Source of the DNA: Deroplatys truncata
Taxonomy: Eukaryota; Arthropoda; Insecta; Mantodea; Mantidae
Reading direction: 5' to 3'
DNA length: 64,000 nt
Assembly (NCBI GenBank): GCA_030765065.1
Contig: CM060990.1
Location: forward strand, 664,900,618-664,964,617
Shown here: piece after piece, positions 50,247-61,641 of the stretch
Position numbering within the stretch: position 1 is the first letter of the stretch
How the letters are laid out: every line of letters starts with the position of its first letter
Program-made: the position numbers and the translations under genes
The notes under the pieces: generated by a model
Seen by the model: the letters and a program-made list of their open reading frames with translations, nothing else
What the model was told of the DNA's origin: nothing
The model's database searches: none

Positions 50247-51518
50247 GTATTTCTATTGGTGTCATATATTTGGGGGACGTGTTCCTGACATCAAAACAGT
50301 AAAAAAAAGGTCATATGTGCATGTGTCTGAAAATCAACCGTTTCGTTGTTATAGGTCAAAGAAGATGTATTCAATGACTGAACAGACGGATATGCTCTAT
50401 ACATATGGCCGTGCAGACGGCAATGCAGCACGAGCACGTGAACTTTATGCAGAAAGGTACCCTGACAAACCGTTACCGTGTGCAAGAACATTTGCACGAA
50501 TTGACTAACGCTTGAGAGAGAATGGCGCATTTGAGAGGAGTACTAGGGATATTGGGAGACCAAGAGCGGTACGAGGAATTGAGCTTGAAGAACGAGTTCT
50601 TCGTGCTGTGGATGCAGACCCATCACAAAGCACAAGAAGGGAAAGAGTTAGTCATACGATTATCTGGAGAATTCTACATGAAAATCTTCTGTACCCGTAT
50701 CAGCTTCAACGTGTGCAAGGAATAAATGAGGCGGACTTTGAGCTAAGAAGACGTTTCTGTTAACGCATGTTACAGCAGTACACTGTGTTCATCAATTTCC
50801 TAGCCTGTATCTTATTCGCGGATGAGGCATCTTCAGTTTTCATAACACTCATAACTGGGCATTTAAAAATCCTAATGAAGTACGACAGGATAACCATCAA
50901 CAGAGGTTCTCTCAACGTTTGGAGTGGAATCATTCATGATCAACTTATTGGTCCCTACTTCTTCCCTCCGGTCTGAATGGACAAACCTATTCAAGTTTCT
51001 CAGAAATGAGTTGCATCAATTAACTGATAATGTGTCTCTGAACATCAGCCAACGAATGCGGTTTTTACACGATGGTGCTCCAGCTCATTTTAGTATGATA
51101 GTTCGTAAGTTTTTGAATAATCGATTTCTGCAAAGATGGATTGGTCGATGGGGACCCGTTGCATGGCCTGCTCAATCGCCTGATTTGAATCCAATGTATT
51201 TCTTCGTCTGGGGACATTTGAAGCCATTGGTTTATACGACTCCTGTACCTGATGTTGAAATTTTAAGAGGACGTATCCAAACTGGATTTGACCAAATACG
51301 AAACACACCAGGAATTTTCAACAGAGTACACCAGAAAATGGAATGCAGGCTTACTGCATGCATCGAAGCAAGAGCAAGCCACTTCGAGCAATTTTTGTAA
51401 CTTTCGATTTTCTGTTGTAACTGAAATAAATGATTTTCAGACCCATTTTCATATGAACTTTTTTACTCTGTTGATGACAAGAACACGTCCCCTAAATATA
51501 TGACACCAATAAAGATAC
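50247..51518 (+). mobile_element. Near-complete Tc1/mariner-superfamily element with ~80 bp terminal repeats
   Basis: Left end ATTGGTGTCATATATTTGGG (50254) and right end the inverted ATTGGTGTCATATATTTAGG (to about 51510). The similarity continues inwards through GGACGTGTTC and (GT)AAAAAA, up to a shared TCTGAAAATC about 80 bp in. The total of about 1.27 kb holds one transposase frame. Exact outer limits and the target duplication are uncertain because GTAT occurs at both edges. Confidence 0.85.
50365..51400 (+). pseudogene. Transposase (DUF4817-type helix-turn-helix plus DDE), inactivated
   Basis: Start at the ATG at 50365. The N-terminal domain is YGRADGNAARARELYAERYP then RTFARI (helix-turn-helix of the type called DUF4817), ended by a stop at 50506 and resuming as RLRENGAFERSTRDIGRPRA. 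First Asp region: LFADEASSVF (about 50815). Second Asp: LHDGAPAHFS (about 51067). The third acidic region reads SPDLNPMYFFVWGHLK (51177-51224), where the usual D in NPxDFF is Y, so the catalytic triad is broken even apart from the stop and two or three frameshifts. Length matches the family's usual ~350 residues. Confidence 0.85.
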
Positions 51519-52319
51519 GTTGTTGTGCTGTAAAGCATTGAAATATGTTGAATCCTTTTGATGGTCGATCTCTCAAAGATATATATACATAAGCAATATT
51601 TACTCAGAAACTATTATACACGTGTAGCTGAAATTTTCAGGACATGTTCCTACATGTGTATTACATACATTTACAGTACTCTTTTTGATAAACTACTCGT
51701 GGTACTGAAGTTTTGGGCAAGTATAGGAATCCTTAAGGAGTTGGATTCAAGTTATCTACACCCAAACCATGCGTCAATACAAAGAATGTTAACAACAGCG
51801 GCCATAAGTCACTGACGGGCAGGTATGCATGGTCTGGTTATTGCTGTCAAGATACTGTACGAGGAATGGGAGCTGGTTTGTAACCTGCGGTGTTACTCCG
51901 TAAAGTCCAGTAACATTTCGAATTCATTTCCTTACGTCCCGGCTTTAATGATTAGAAATATCTATGCCTGGTTATGAGAATATTAATATTGATTTTTTTA
52001 TATAAAAATTGACTGTTCATAAAAATTATTAGTTCCTATTAAGGATGCTTACAACAAATCACTACTTGTGTAGTAAGGTCTAATTTATGTGCTGAAAATA
52101 TTTGACGGGTTTCCAGAGAAAATGTCCCTTGAAGTCTGGAATTTTAACGCTGTAGGTATATACACCGCGGGTGCCCTTAAAAAGCGCTGATTTCAGGAGC
52201 ATTGTCATGAATTTCGTAAAGTTTTCAATTTTTGAGAGAATTAATGCAGGTACATAGGCCCAGAGCACTGTGTCATCTTGTACGAGGGGGAAATGGGTAT
52301 TTACCAAGCTTAGATAGAT
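51519..52319. other. Unassigned stretch
   Basis: No gene or element recognised. Confidence 0.5.
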
Positions 52320-52866
52320 AAGAGCGAAGGTCTACACGGGGCAAGTCCCCTCTTAGCCCAGGGTGCGGCGCCATCCGAGTGGTTCTCCCACCGTGGGTAT
52401 TTCTCATGAGGCCAATACCTGGAGTCTAAAAAGACCCTCCGCTTGTTCTGAGATGGAAGTGGAAACGCCACTTACGCGAGTCATCCCCGAAGGGCGACGA
52501 CCGAAAACCTGGGAAGGGCCGACAGCAATCTAGCATGCCGTCTACCGGCTATCCAGGGCGGTACCGGAGGACAATTAGGCGTCTCACAACCCCGCCGGAG
52601 TGGAAACCATACAGACGTACCCAATCTCCCAGGGGTGTCGGTGACCACTGCCCCGCCGAGACCAACCCAATTCGAACAGCTCGAATGTTCGGCCCGACGT
52701 ACTTCTAGTAACGTCAGAAGTACCACGAGTGCTCAGGATACGCAGCGCCCGCACCACGGCAGCTGAAGGGATAGGAACCCCCCCCTTACGGGATTACCAA
52801 GCTTGAACATGGAGTACAGCATACGTCACCTCAAGCGGTGGACAAGATATGATACTTGAAATGAAA
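52320..52866 (-). repeat. GC-rich dispersed repeat, shares its body with 54.5-54.8 kb
   Basis: The minus strand aligns by eye with the plus strand of 54478-54810: shared CGTGGTGCGGG, CTCGTGGTACTT, AGTACG, GATTGGGTTGG or ATTGGGTTGG, CGGCGGGGCAGTGGT, GGGAGATTGGGTA, GGTACCGCCCTGGA and GTAAGTGGCGT. The plus strand ends in an (AAATG)n-like tail near 52860, so orientation is uncertain. Probably a SINE-like retroelement, since no protein domain is evident. Confidence 0.6.
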
Positions 52867-52879
52867 TGAAGACAGGGAA

Positions 52880-53720
52880 AGCAAATTTTGAGAGAACGAG
52901 CTTCTGGATTCTGTGCACACGACTCCTTCTATCAGTACCTGAAGGTTAGCGCTGCAAATGAATGTTCCTCACACGACTGTCTGGAGACTATTGTGAGGGC
53001 AATAGTTGTATCCTTAACATTTGCAATGCGTACGGGTCCTGTCACCAGCAGATTACCCTGCTCGATTGATGTTCTGTCAGTGGTTCGTGCAACAGTGTGC
53101 TACAAATCCGAACATTCCTGCTTTAGTATTATTTACAGATGAAGCACAGTTCACACCGTTACAGATATCCACAATTAACATGTATGGGCACATGAAAACA
53201 CACATGCAATTGTTCCATCTCATCACCAACTGCGCTTCGCTCTCAACATGTGGGCCGGTATTGTTGGTGATCGGATAGTTGGACCCCATGTACTTGTAAA
53301 GAGACTTGCGGGACAGGCGTACACAAACAGTGAAGACATTCCACTGAACATTCGTCAACAGGCTCACATCTTGCATGGTGGTGCTCCTGCACACTTCAGT
53401 CGTACCGCTCGCCGGTACTTGGATGGAAGGTTTTCTGATCGATGGACAGATAGAGTTGGCCCAATTGCTTGGACACTAGGCTCACCTGATTTCACACTAA
53501 CGATTTCTACTTGTGGGACCATTTAAAAGCAATGCTGTATTCGTCTCCGGTGTCTGACAGGGAATCCCTCTAGAATCGAATTGTGGCAGGTTTTGAGAAA
53601 ATATGCAATACTCGTTGAATTCGATGTCGTGTTCGTTCGGCCATGAGACGTCGATGTGTATTCAAGCAGGAGGTGGGCACTTTGAACGTCCTCTCAAAAG
53701 AAAACTACTTGCAGTAAGAA
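52880..53720 (+). pseudogene. Second DUF4817-type transposase fragment
   Basis: Same family as the element at 50.2-51.5 kb but clearly more diverged. Readable parts: ARLMFCQWFVQQCATNPNIP followed by LVLFTDEAQFT (first Asp, about 53140), MWAGIVGDRIVGPHVL (53248), ILHGGAPAHFSRTARRYLDG (53370), where the usual HDGAPAH has become HGGAPAH, so the second Asp is lost, and a frameshifted SPD region at about 53484. The N-terminus is mostly missing and no terminal repeats were found. Confidence 0.75.
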
Positions 53721-54295
53721 ATACGTTCCGGTGAATATCACTGTTTTGAAAGCCAAAACTCAGAAACTGAACATTTCTGGACACCTGTTGTAATGGACTG
53801 TCTTTATTGTCTAAATTTGGGGAATGCATGCCTGAAATTATGCCCTCTATTTTTGAAACATCTTGTATAAGGATTATTGGCAGTTTTTAGAAATTTCGAA
53901 ATACTGAAGGGCAAAAAATAAGGGTTCGGTAATTTTTGGAAGATATAAGGTAATGACTTCTGCCAGGTTTTATAGCATAATTATACATTATTTTGACTAG
54001 GTGGTTAATGGGTTGAAAACATAGCAGGGGTGGTTTTCGATAGTTAAAATTTGCCTACAACTTCCATTGGGTCCTATAACGTAAATGTACAAGGTTTGTC
54101 TAGATAGAACAAACAGTGCTGATATGCGTGTTAAGGCTTGAAAATAGTGACTGAAAGTATTTGAAATTATCTCATTTTTTCCCAGATGATAGAATCCAAG
54201 TCTACAAACTTTTGTAAAAATCCTACCAAATATACTCGGCGAAATAAGAGGGAAATTTGGTGATACGAATACGATATGTAACTAAGCCCTTACAG

Positions 54296-55228
54296 AGCGA
54301 GGTGGCGCCGCGGTAACGCGTGCGACTCGCATTAGGGAAGTCTCATTCGATCCCCGATGACCGCCCACTCTGGCTTGGGTTTTTTCGTGGTTTTCCCTTG
54401 TCGCCAGGCGAATGCAGGAATTGGTTTTCTAATACCACGATTTTATCCGGTCCCTCATTCCCCCTGCAAGAGGGGCCGTGGTGCGGGGGCTATGGACCCT
54501 GAGCGCTCGTGGTACTTGTGACGTTCCTAAAAGTACGCTGGGTGAAATATCCAGGCCCTCACATCAGGGAGTTGTTTGGATTGGGTTGGACACGGCGGGG
54601 CAGTGGTTCCTGATACGCATGGGAGATTGGGTATGTGTTGGAGTCAACGCCCAGGCGGGGTAGGGAGACGCCTCAAGGTCCTCTGGTACCGCCCTGGAGA
54701 GCCGGTAGACAGTCCGCTGGAGTGCTGTCAGCCCTAACGAGGTTGTTTGGTAGTCTTCCCCTTCGGAGGTTGACGTGTGTAAGTGGCGTATCCACGTCCA
54801 CCCTGTAATGTTGGAGGGGCGGATTAAACTTTTCAGGCACCGGCCTACAGGAAAACCTCTTGGGGTTGGGAAAGTCACGTTGGGTCACGTGGGGGCAGTG
54901 CAGCCCCCTGGAGCCGGTCCCTCATTCCCCATTATTTCTTTTCATATCACCTTTCGGAGTACGGGGCTTGACTGGGTAGTTTGGTGGTGTGTGGTGCGCG
55001 GTGGATATGCACTATGTGACTATTTCTTCCTCCCTGTCACGGACACCGGCAGTTCGGACCTGTTCGTCAGGAGGAGCGCTTGACCTCTAGGGACCCCACA
55101 ATATCCGCACCTGCTACAACTTGGTTCCGGACAACACCCTTCGGATCTTTCATCTCATCCCTTCCTCTCGGAGTTTGCATACGGCACAATAGACCCATGG
55201 CTGCAGCGCTTAATTCCTCCTTTCCAAT
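54296..55228 (+). mobile_element. tRNA-headed SINE-like composite element
   Basis: The head GCGAGGTGGCGCCGCGGTAA (54298) with a B-box-like TCATTCGATCCCCG-type region matches SINE family A. From about 54478 the body matches the repeat at 52.3-52.9 kb instead of the family A body. It therefore either represents the full-length form of a longer element or a chimera of two SINE families. Open frames over it on both strands are compositional shadows. Confidence 0.6.
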
Positions 55229-55332
55229 AGTTGAATTTTAAAACATTTTAAGCCTCCCTATTTACTCTTTTGTCTGTAAACCATCAACACTCTGTCGTGT
55301 TAGTAATAAAGTGCCAACAAAGGCCTCTAATA

Positions 55333-56216
55333 TGAGACAGTATTTTTAACACTTGAATAATTTTCAATTTAATTATATAATATGTAAATTCAATAACAGT
55401 CCGCCTTGAAGCAATATGTATGTAATAATTGTTTTTAAAATGTATGTAACAGTCATTGCAAATGTTTATATTATTGTAAACATGTTCAATAATGTTATGT
55501 GAATGCATTACGTAGTTTAATAGGGTAAGAGCTGTGAGAATAATAAGTTTAAAGTTGCTAACAATGAGGTGACAATGAAGTAACCTTGAGGCAATAATGA
55601 GCTTCAGAATTTAAATGTTACTAGTCATGATTAGAGCAACAATTATGTAAATTTTGTGATAGTATTAAAATAGCCAATCAACAGCTAGAAAAAGCTTTTG
55701 TAAAATGCAGGTATTTTATTGGACTAGAATTAGCCAATCAGAGACTTGAAAATGGAAGCTTACGGGTTTGGACGGTTGAAATATGTTCAGTTGCTGGCGG
55801 ACCTTGGTAGTGACCGGATGGGAGATGCGTTCTCTAAAGAAATATAACGAAAATTATGTATACGCGATAACAAAGTGCACGTATTAAATAAAAGAATCTC
55901 ACAGCTCTTGCTATCAGTGTAGTGCTATTTAATTTGTTTAAAGGATTAATAAAAAGGAAGTGAATTTAAAACTTAAAATCTGTGTAAGCCTACATTCTTG
56001 TCGCACCACGCCCTGATTATTGGAAACGTGTCTCTAAAACAATACTGAAGCAGCCGAGGCAAACATAAAACATAAATACTATCTATAGAAGCAGTTTAAT
56101 AACAAAGTTAATATTTTTTAAAAAAAGAAACTTAGATCGTATCAAGAAAAGTACATCTTCAAATCAGCTTCTCATACGTAACAGCATATTACGTAACAAA
56201 CAATACCACTTCTTCA
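55333..56216 (+). mobile_element. LTR-like repeat family, copy 10
   Basis: TGAGACAG to ACTTCTTCA, with a perfect AATA duplication (55329 and 56217). At 884 bp it is the shortest full copy. It shares with copy 5 the ATCAGCTTCTCATACGTA module. Confidence 0.9.
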
Positions 56217-56401
56217 AATATTTTATTCAAAGAAATAGAATTGAATTCAAAATCACATAAATATTAAAATCACCCATAACGCTCCATTTGAGAAATTTTG
56301 GATATGTTTTATAGCCCGTGTCCGTCCGGAAGAATAGAGATTTTCAATGTTGAAATAATTATCAAAATTCAGTTGAGTGGTTTCTGATATTTAGACACAC
56401 A

Positions 56402-56404
<3 letters not shown>

Positions 56405-56435
<31 letters not shown>
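56405..56435. repeat. (TA)n microsatellite
   Basis: About 15 TA units directly after an ACACACACAC run, at the 3' edge of the RTE-like repeat. Confidence 0.95.
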
Positions 56436-56438
<3 letters not shown>

Positions 56439-56439
56439 T

Positions 56440-57257
56440 CTCGTTTTGTTATATTAATCAAGATATTACTAAAAGGGAGTAACGTCTGCTGCTCATATTA
56501 TAAAAATATGTACTTATTTCCCAGCTGGAATCAACATTAATGAAACTCATCAATTAAATTTTTATCAAAGAATGAACTTGCGGTTACCTATACAATACTG
56601 AAACAATACCCAGTGTTTATTGTTGTGTGGGTGCGTGTATAACCTAGCTGTCGCTTTGCAGTCCATAGGGGACGCTCTGTGGATGTTTTTAATTACAAAG
56701 CGCTGTCGTTTGGAACATGACATCGTCAGTTAATGATACAAGGGACAAATACAAATCACACTGCTAAAAACAAAACAAAATTACCACATTATAATGTTCT
56801 AAATCCTTTAAGCTCCGGTGTGTACATGTTATCACCTTTAGGTTGGATTATAAAAACAAATTCGTTAATACTCCTTTGAACTACAAATGCGTATAATAGT
56901 TGACAAGCGTCGGAATAACGAACTAAAGGTCTTTGGATTCGATAACGCATCCTTTAGTTATAGGTCGAAATCGGGAGTTGTAAACTATTAACGATTCCGT
57001 AACTCAAAGTGTATTCCCATGTGCTGTATCATTCAACAGATTTCGCTATGTACAGTGCTTTCCTTCGTACGGCTGTTCGCAATCCTACCGCCGCAGCTCG
57101 GACTTCCGCCAAAACAGTTATATCCCCGCAGTCGCCTCACGTTCTCATAGTTACAATTACAACGTTTACAAGCACATGTCTTATCATAAAAGTTGTTGGA
57201 AATGTTTTCCTTCTCTATCCGAATAATTCTGGTATTTTCTCGGGAATTTTTAATTCA
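56440..57257. other. Unassigned stretch
   Basis: No gene recognised. The open frame beginning at 57009 runs into LTR-like copy 11 and is not supported. Confidence 0.5.
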
Positions 57258-57261
57258 CACT

Positions 57262-58493
57262 TGAAGTTGATTATTGCTGCTGTTGGAGAGCCAAACTTGA
57301 TATTGTTTAGACCACGTACGTTACAAAGTTTCCGGTGGCCTTCGTCCCTACGTTTAAAAATCAACTTTGTATTTTTAATGTTTATTCAAATATTATATAT
57401 ATATACATATATGTTTGCCTCGGCTGCGTCAGTAGTAATTTGCAGAAACACGCATCTCTTAGCAGGGCATGGTGCGGCTAAAGAATGAAGGCTTACACAA
57501 ATTATAATTTTTTTACATCACTCCTTGTATTATTCCTTCACACGATAAAATAACACTTCACTGATGTATCCTACTGTAGAGCTGTGAGATTATTGTTACT
57601 TGTACTTTTTAACATGGAAACTTTATATTATTCACGCCGTAATGAATTTTTTATGTCTCACACTGAATACGTATCGAACTGCTCGGGAACGCTGTCTAGT
57701 AGCGTCTGGTTGGGTACGCTGTCTTCCAGCGTCTGGCTTCTACCGCCTAAATTTATACTTTTACTATATTTCAAGTCTTTGATTGGCTAATTTTACTCCA
57801 ATAGAATACTTTTATTTAACTTAAGCTTTTTCTAGTTTTTGATTGGCTATTTATAAACTGTTTTAAACAGTACATTAATGTTCCAAGAATTACTAGTAGT
57901 ATTATTAAACTTTCTAATTTATGGTTGTCTCAAGGTTACCTCATTGTTAGCAACTTTCGGCTTCTATTCTCACAGCTCCTACTTGTTAAATTGCATAATA
58001 CATTTACATAACATTATTATACATGTAATGTGGGATTTGTGGTGGACGAAGCGGCGTCTGGGCGGGTTTTCTCCGGGTTCTCCGGTTTCCCCCGTCATTC
58101 ATTCCACCAACTGCTCCATCATCACCTTTCCTTTCATCCATTTCACCAACATTTCGTTTCATCTACTTCCTTCATCCCATACCAGGCATCGGGCTGATCA
58201 CCCATCCTGGATGCTCTGTCTGATCCATGAGTGTCTGCTCCTCGACGGGCCTCTGACCCCAGGCACCCGCTTGTAAGTCCTGGGGGGTGTAAGTCCTACA
58301 TAAGAGGAGGGTAAACAGATAATGAATGAATGAATGAATATTATACATGTACATAATAATATAACCATAATACAATGACTGTTACATACATTTTGCATAT
58401 TGTATTATACACATTGCTTTTAGGCGGGCTGTTATTATATTTTATATTATATAATTAGGCTGATATCATTTAAGTGATAAAAATACTGCCTCA
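57262..58493 (-). mobile_element. LTR-like repeat family, copy 11, containing a SINE
   Basis: TGAAGTTG to CTGCCTCA, with a perfect CACT duplication (57258 and 58494). Without the nested SINE it is about 910 bp. The distal end has only one subterminal unit, against three to five in copies 1 and 9. Confidence 0.9.
58028..58339 (+). mobile_element. SINE family E, copy 2, 5'-truncated
   Basis: Matches the minus strand of 32.7-33.0 kb (GAAGCGGCGTCTGGGCGGGT, TTTTCTCCGGGTTC, TGCTCCATCATCACCTTTCC). The tRNA head is missing and the tail is (AATG)n. A perfect 12-bp target duplication ATTATACATGTA (58016 and 58340) lies wholly within LTR-like sequence, so the SINE inserted after the LTR-like element. 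It is the youngest dated event in the window. Confidence 0.9.
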
Positions 58494-58689
58494 CACTGGA
58501 GAGCTGAATATCTGAAATTGTGTGAATTTCTCACCTGTTGTTGTTCTTTAGTTCCTCCAACATATGGGGGTTTCTTATATACACCTCATTTTTATCTGAT
58601 CATCACAGTTGGGTAAATTTCTGTGACTAGACTTTGCGAAATGATAAGCGTAATTGAACCACGTTAATATGCTTCTCTAACGAAGCATG

Positions 58690-59180
58690 AATCCATTTAT
58701 ATGGCTATATTTCATCGCAAAGTAACAGATATTCGAGTACAGAGAGACCCGATTTTACACGCAATATTCCCTTGCATTACGCGAAAATTGGTGTGCACTA
58801 AATGCATACAGATTACAGGACCTATATTTTTTGAACAATCAATAAAAGTAGAGAGACACAGGAATCTCGTACTTGCAACATTTTTTGAACAGCTGACCGA
58901 CGTTGATTGTCACAAAATTTAATTCAGATCAGTTTTGAGGATAGGGTAAATTAGTAAAGAATTATGGCCCTGATGACCCCCTGATTTAACTGTATGTGAT
59001 TTTTAGCTATAGAGGAACTTGAAAAATAAGGTGTTTCCAAAAACCCCATATCTATATTGAAAGAACTAAAACAAAACATTAGGCGAGAAATTCACTTAGT
59101 TTCGCATAGTGAAATCTGCAATGTGAGTAACAATTTACCGAGAAATTGGCAGGATAGCCAAGGACATTTCCAAACTCTAT
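58690..59180 (+). pseudogene. Tc1/mariner-superfamily transposase remnant
   Basis: Readable words: VCTKCIQITGPIFFEQSIKV and LVLATFFEQLTDVD in the open part, then after stops PPDLTVCDF and RNLKNKVF, which correspond to the SPDLTxCDF...GNLKNKVY region around the third acidic residue of a family common in insects. The second-Asp motif (normally D-N-A-T-A-H) is deleted between them. No terminal repeats found. It differs from both the DD34D mariners and the DUF4817 family in this window. Confidence 0.65.
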
Positions 59181-59189
59181 AAATGTAAT

Positions 59190-59956
59190 TGTAGCTGTTA
59201 ATATGAGAACGTGGCGGTTGCGGCGATATTATAACTGTTTCGGCGGGGATCTGAGGTGCGGCGGCCGGCGCGCGAGCCGCTACGCGTTGGCCTCAATGTG
59301 AAAGAAAAGCACTGTATTATTTTTAGATACTGCTAATAAGTAAATGTAATAACAAATATAATATATCAGATGAAAAGTGCTAAAGTGGATGTTTGGTAGC
59401 AGCGCGTTTTTCCTTGCAGGGAGTGAGAATTTCGCGCTTCAGGCGTAGATGACGGCTGTTCCATAGTGGAATATACGATGACTTTGAAAGTTAGCCACGA
59501 CTCCATAATGGAACTAATATTAGCTTTGTGCTTGGTACTTACTTCCTAAGTCAGTTATTTCGTGCCTTTACTTCGATACTTGCTTAAGGAAACTATAATT
59601 GCTAATTTCTTCAATTTTTTTTCAGTATAACTTCAGTAGAAAATTAATTTCCATAGTCAAATATACCTTGCTTCACCAGAAAATAGGTTTCCATAAAGGG
59701 AGTCATGCCAAAATGCCAAACTTGATGAAAATTTGAAAATGTTAAACTTTTAAATTCTCCAAATAATTTTTTCGAAATATATTTTTTTTCAAACCAAAGA
59801 CTAAATGTTGCGTACCAGAATTTTTTTGGAAAAAACTAATAAGTTATATAATTCTTAAGGGGGAACCTAAATGCCAAAAAAAATGCCAAAACCTTGTTTT
59901 TTGTTTAGCCTATACATGTGTATTTCCTCTCTTATTTGATTTCGCATTTGATCACT
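59190..59956. other. Unassigned stretch with a short CpG-rich island
   Basis: 59205-59290 is markedly GC- and CpG-rich (GCGGCGGCCGGCGCGCGAGC) inside otherwise AT-rich DNA. The rest is AT-rich, with the word ATGCCAAA recurring between 59705 and 59890. No gene seen. Confidence 0.5.
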
Positions 59957-60939
59957 TGAGGCAGTATATTTAACACTTAAATAATTTCATCTAATTATAT
60001 AGTATGTAAATTCAATAACACCCCGCCTTGAAGCAATATGTGTATGTAATAATTTGTAAAATGTATGCAACAGACATTGCATATGCTTATATTATTGTAA
60101 ACATGTTCAATAATGTTATGTGAATGTATTACGTAATTTAATAATGTAGGAGCTGTGAGAAATAGGTTAAAAGTTGCTAACAGAGGTAACAATGAGGTAA
60201 CCTTGAGGCAATAATGAGTTTGAGAGTTTAAATGTTGCTTGTGATTCTTGAAAGCATTAATGTAATTTTAGTGACAGTTTATAAAAATAGCCAATCAACA
60301 ACCAGAAAAAGCTTCAGTTAAATGCAGGTATTCTATTGGAGTAGGATTAGTCAATCAGAGACTTGAAATACAGAAATTTACAAGTTTAGACGGTTGAAAT
60401 CAATTCAGTTGCCTCCAAACAGTGCTCATAACCAGATGTGTTGCTTGTAGACAGTGCTCATAACCAGACGCGAGATGTGTCCTCCAGAAATTAATTACGT
60501 ATTCGTGTGAGACGAAAATAGTATACTTGTTAAAAAGTGCAAGTATTAAATAAAAGAATCTCACAGCTCTCGATATCAGTGAAGTGCTATTTAATTTGTG
60601 TCAAGGATTAATAAAAAGGATTGAATTAAAACTTAAATCTGTGTAAGCCTACATTCTTGTCACATCACGCCCTGCCAAGATATCCATGTCTCTAGAAACT
60701 GACGCAGCCGAGGCAAACGTAAATATTAAATATTTAAAGAAACAGTTTAATTACAACGTTAATATTTTTTTTAAACTTGGGGCAAAGGCTACCGGAAACT
60801 GTTTACTATACGTGTGGTTGCAACTACTACAAGTTCATCTCCCCAACAGTTGAAATATAATACAACTCCTTCAATACAAACTACTACAAATTGACGCCAA
60901 AGCGTGGTAACAAAATAACGTAACAAACCATCTACTTCA
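59957..60939 (+). mobile_element. LTR-like repeat family, copy 12
   Basis: TGAGGCAG to CTACTTCA, with a perfect CACT duplication (59953 and 60940). It has the tandem GTTGCxTxxAxACAGTGCTCAT blocks (60407 and 60442), as in copies 7 and 13. Confidence 0.9.
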
Positions 60940-60943
60940 CACT

Positions 60944-61637
60944 ATAGGTAGATACTACACTTATGTTTAAATATCTTTCAAGATGTTACTGCATCTGCGA
61001 TTTTGTACCCTGAATTTCGCATTACTTCACAAAAAAATCATAAGTTCTATAATATTTAGAGTAGAGAGGTATACTTTAGCTTATCTTTTAGAGGAGGTTT
61101 TTGTCTACAATTTGGTAGCACATCTAAATACGTCAACTTCTGTCTGTCCAAGGAATGTGGATGTTGTTTGTTAAAAGTGCAAGTTTTTTCTCCACATCCA
61201 ACACTTTTTTGTAAATAACATTTGCTGATGTATAAAAGGCCCTTTTCCTCATATACAATTAAAGATAACCGAATGAAATTTTATAGATAAAACAACGCCT
61301 CAATGCTATTATTGATCTATTTTGGTGTTAAAAAGTTGGCTATGTTTTAAAAATTAAATTATAATAAGTTTTAATAAAAAAGATGTGTTATTGAGAACAA
61401 ATTCTACCTTCGAAAGGTAGAATCATACGACTTACAAGGATCAATGCTATAGACGCGATTTTCCACCACGGATTTTCCGGTTGCTCCAACTAAATAGGCA
61501 ACCATGCCTACATCCCGCTGCCACATTAAATTTCCCCCGGTAAACCACAAGGAGATCTCAAATTATTTTGGGATCAGTTGGGAATTTAATGTTATACCGC
61601 ATGTTGCCATAGTAGCTTAGTTTTTAAGAACAACCGA
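60944..61637. other. Unassigned stretch
   Basis: AT-rich. A small perfect hairpin (CTACCTTCGAAAGGTAG, about 61407) stands out, without context to name it. Confidence 0.5.
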
Positions 61638-61641
61638 ACGG

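Larger units (their letters stand above)
53870..56435 (+). repeat. RTE-type LINE 3' region, copy 2, split by a SINE-like and an LTR-like element
   Basis: Three pieces match 26.8-27.3 kb in order: 54000-54295, 55229-55328 and 56221-56400. The first ends at GATATGTAACTAAG, the second holds AACATTTTAAGCCTCCCTAT and ATAAAGTGCCAACA, and the third holds GAAGAATAGAGATTTTCAAT. The gaps are exactly the SINE-like insert and LTR-like copy 10. The right end runs into a (TA)n tract that may be its tail. The part before 54000 is a weaker match. Confidence 0.6.

Noticed and set aside
57009-57488. 159-codon open frame as a gene
   Set aside because: Its second half is LTR-like copy 11 read in antisense and the first half has no recognisable content.
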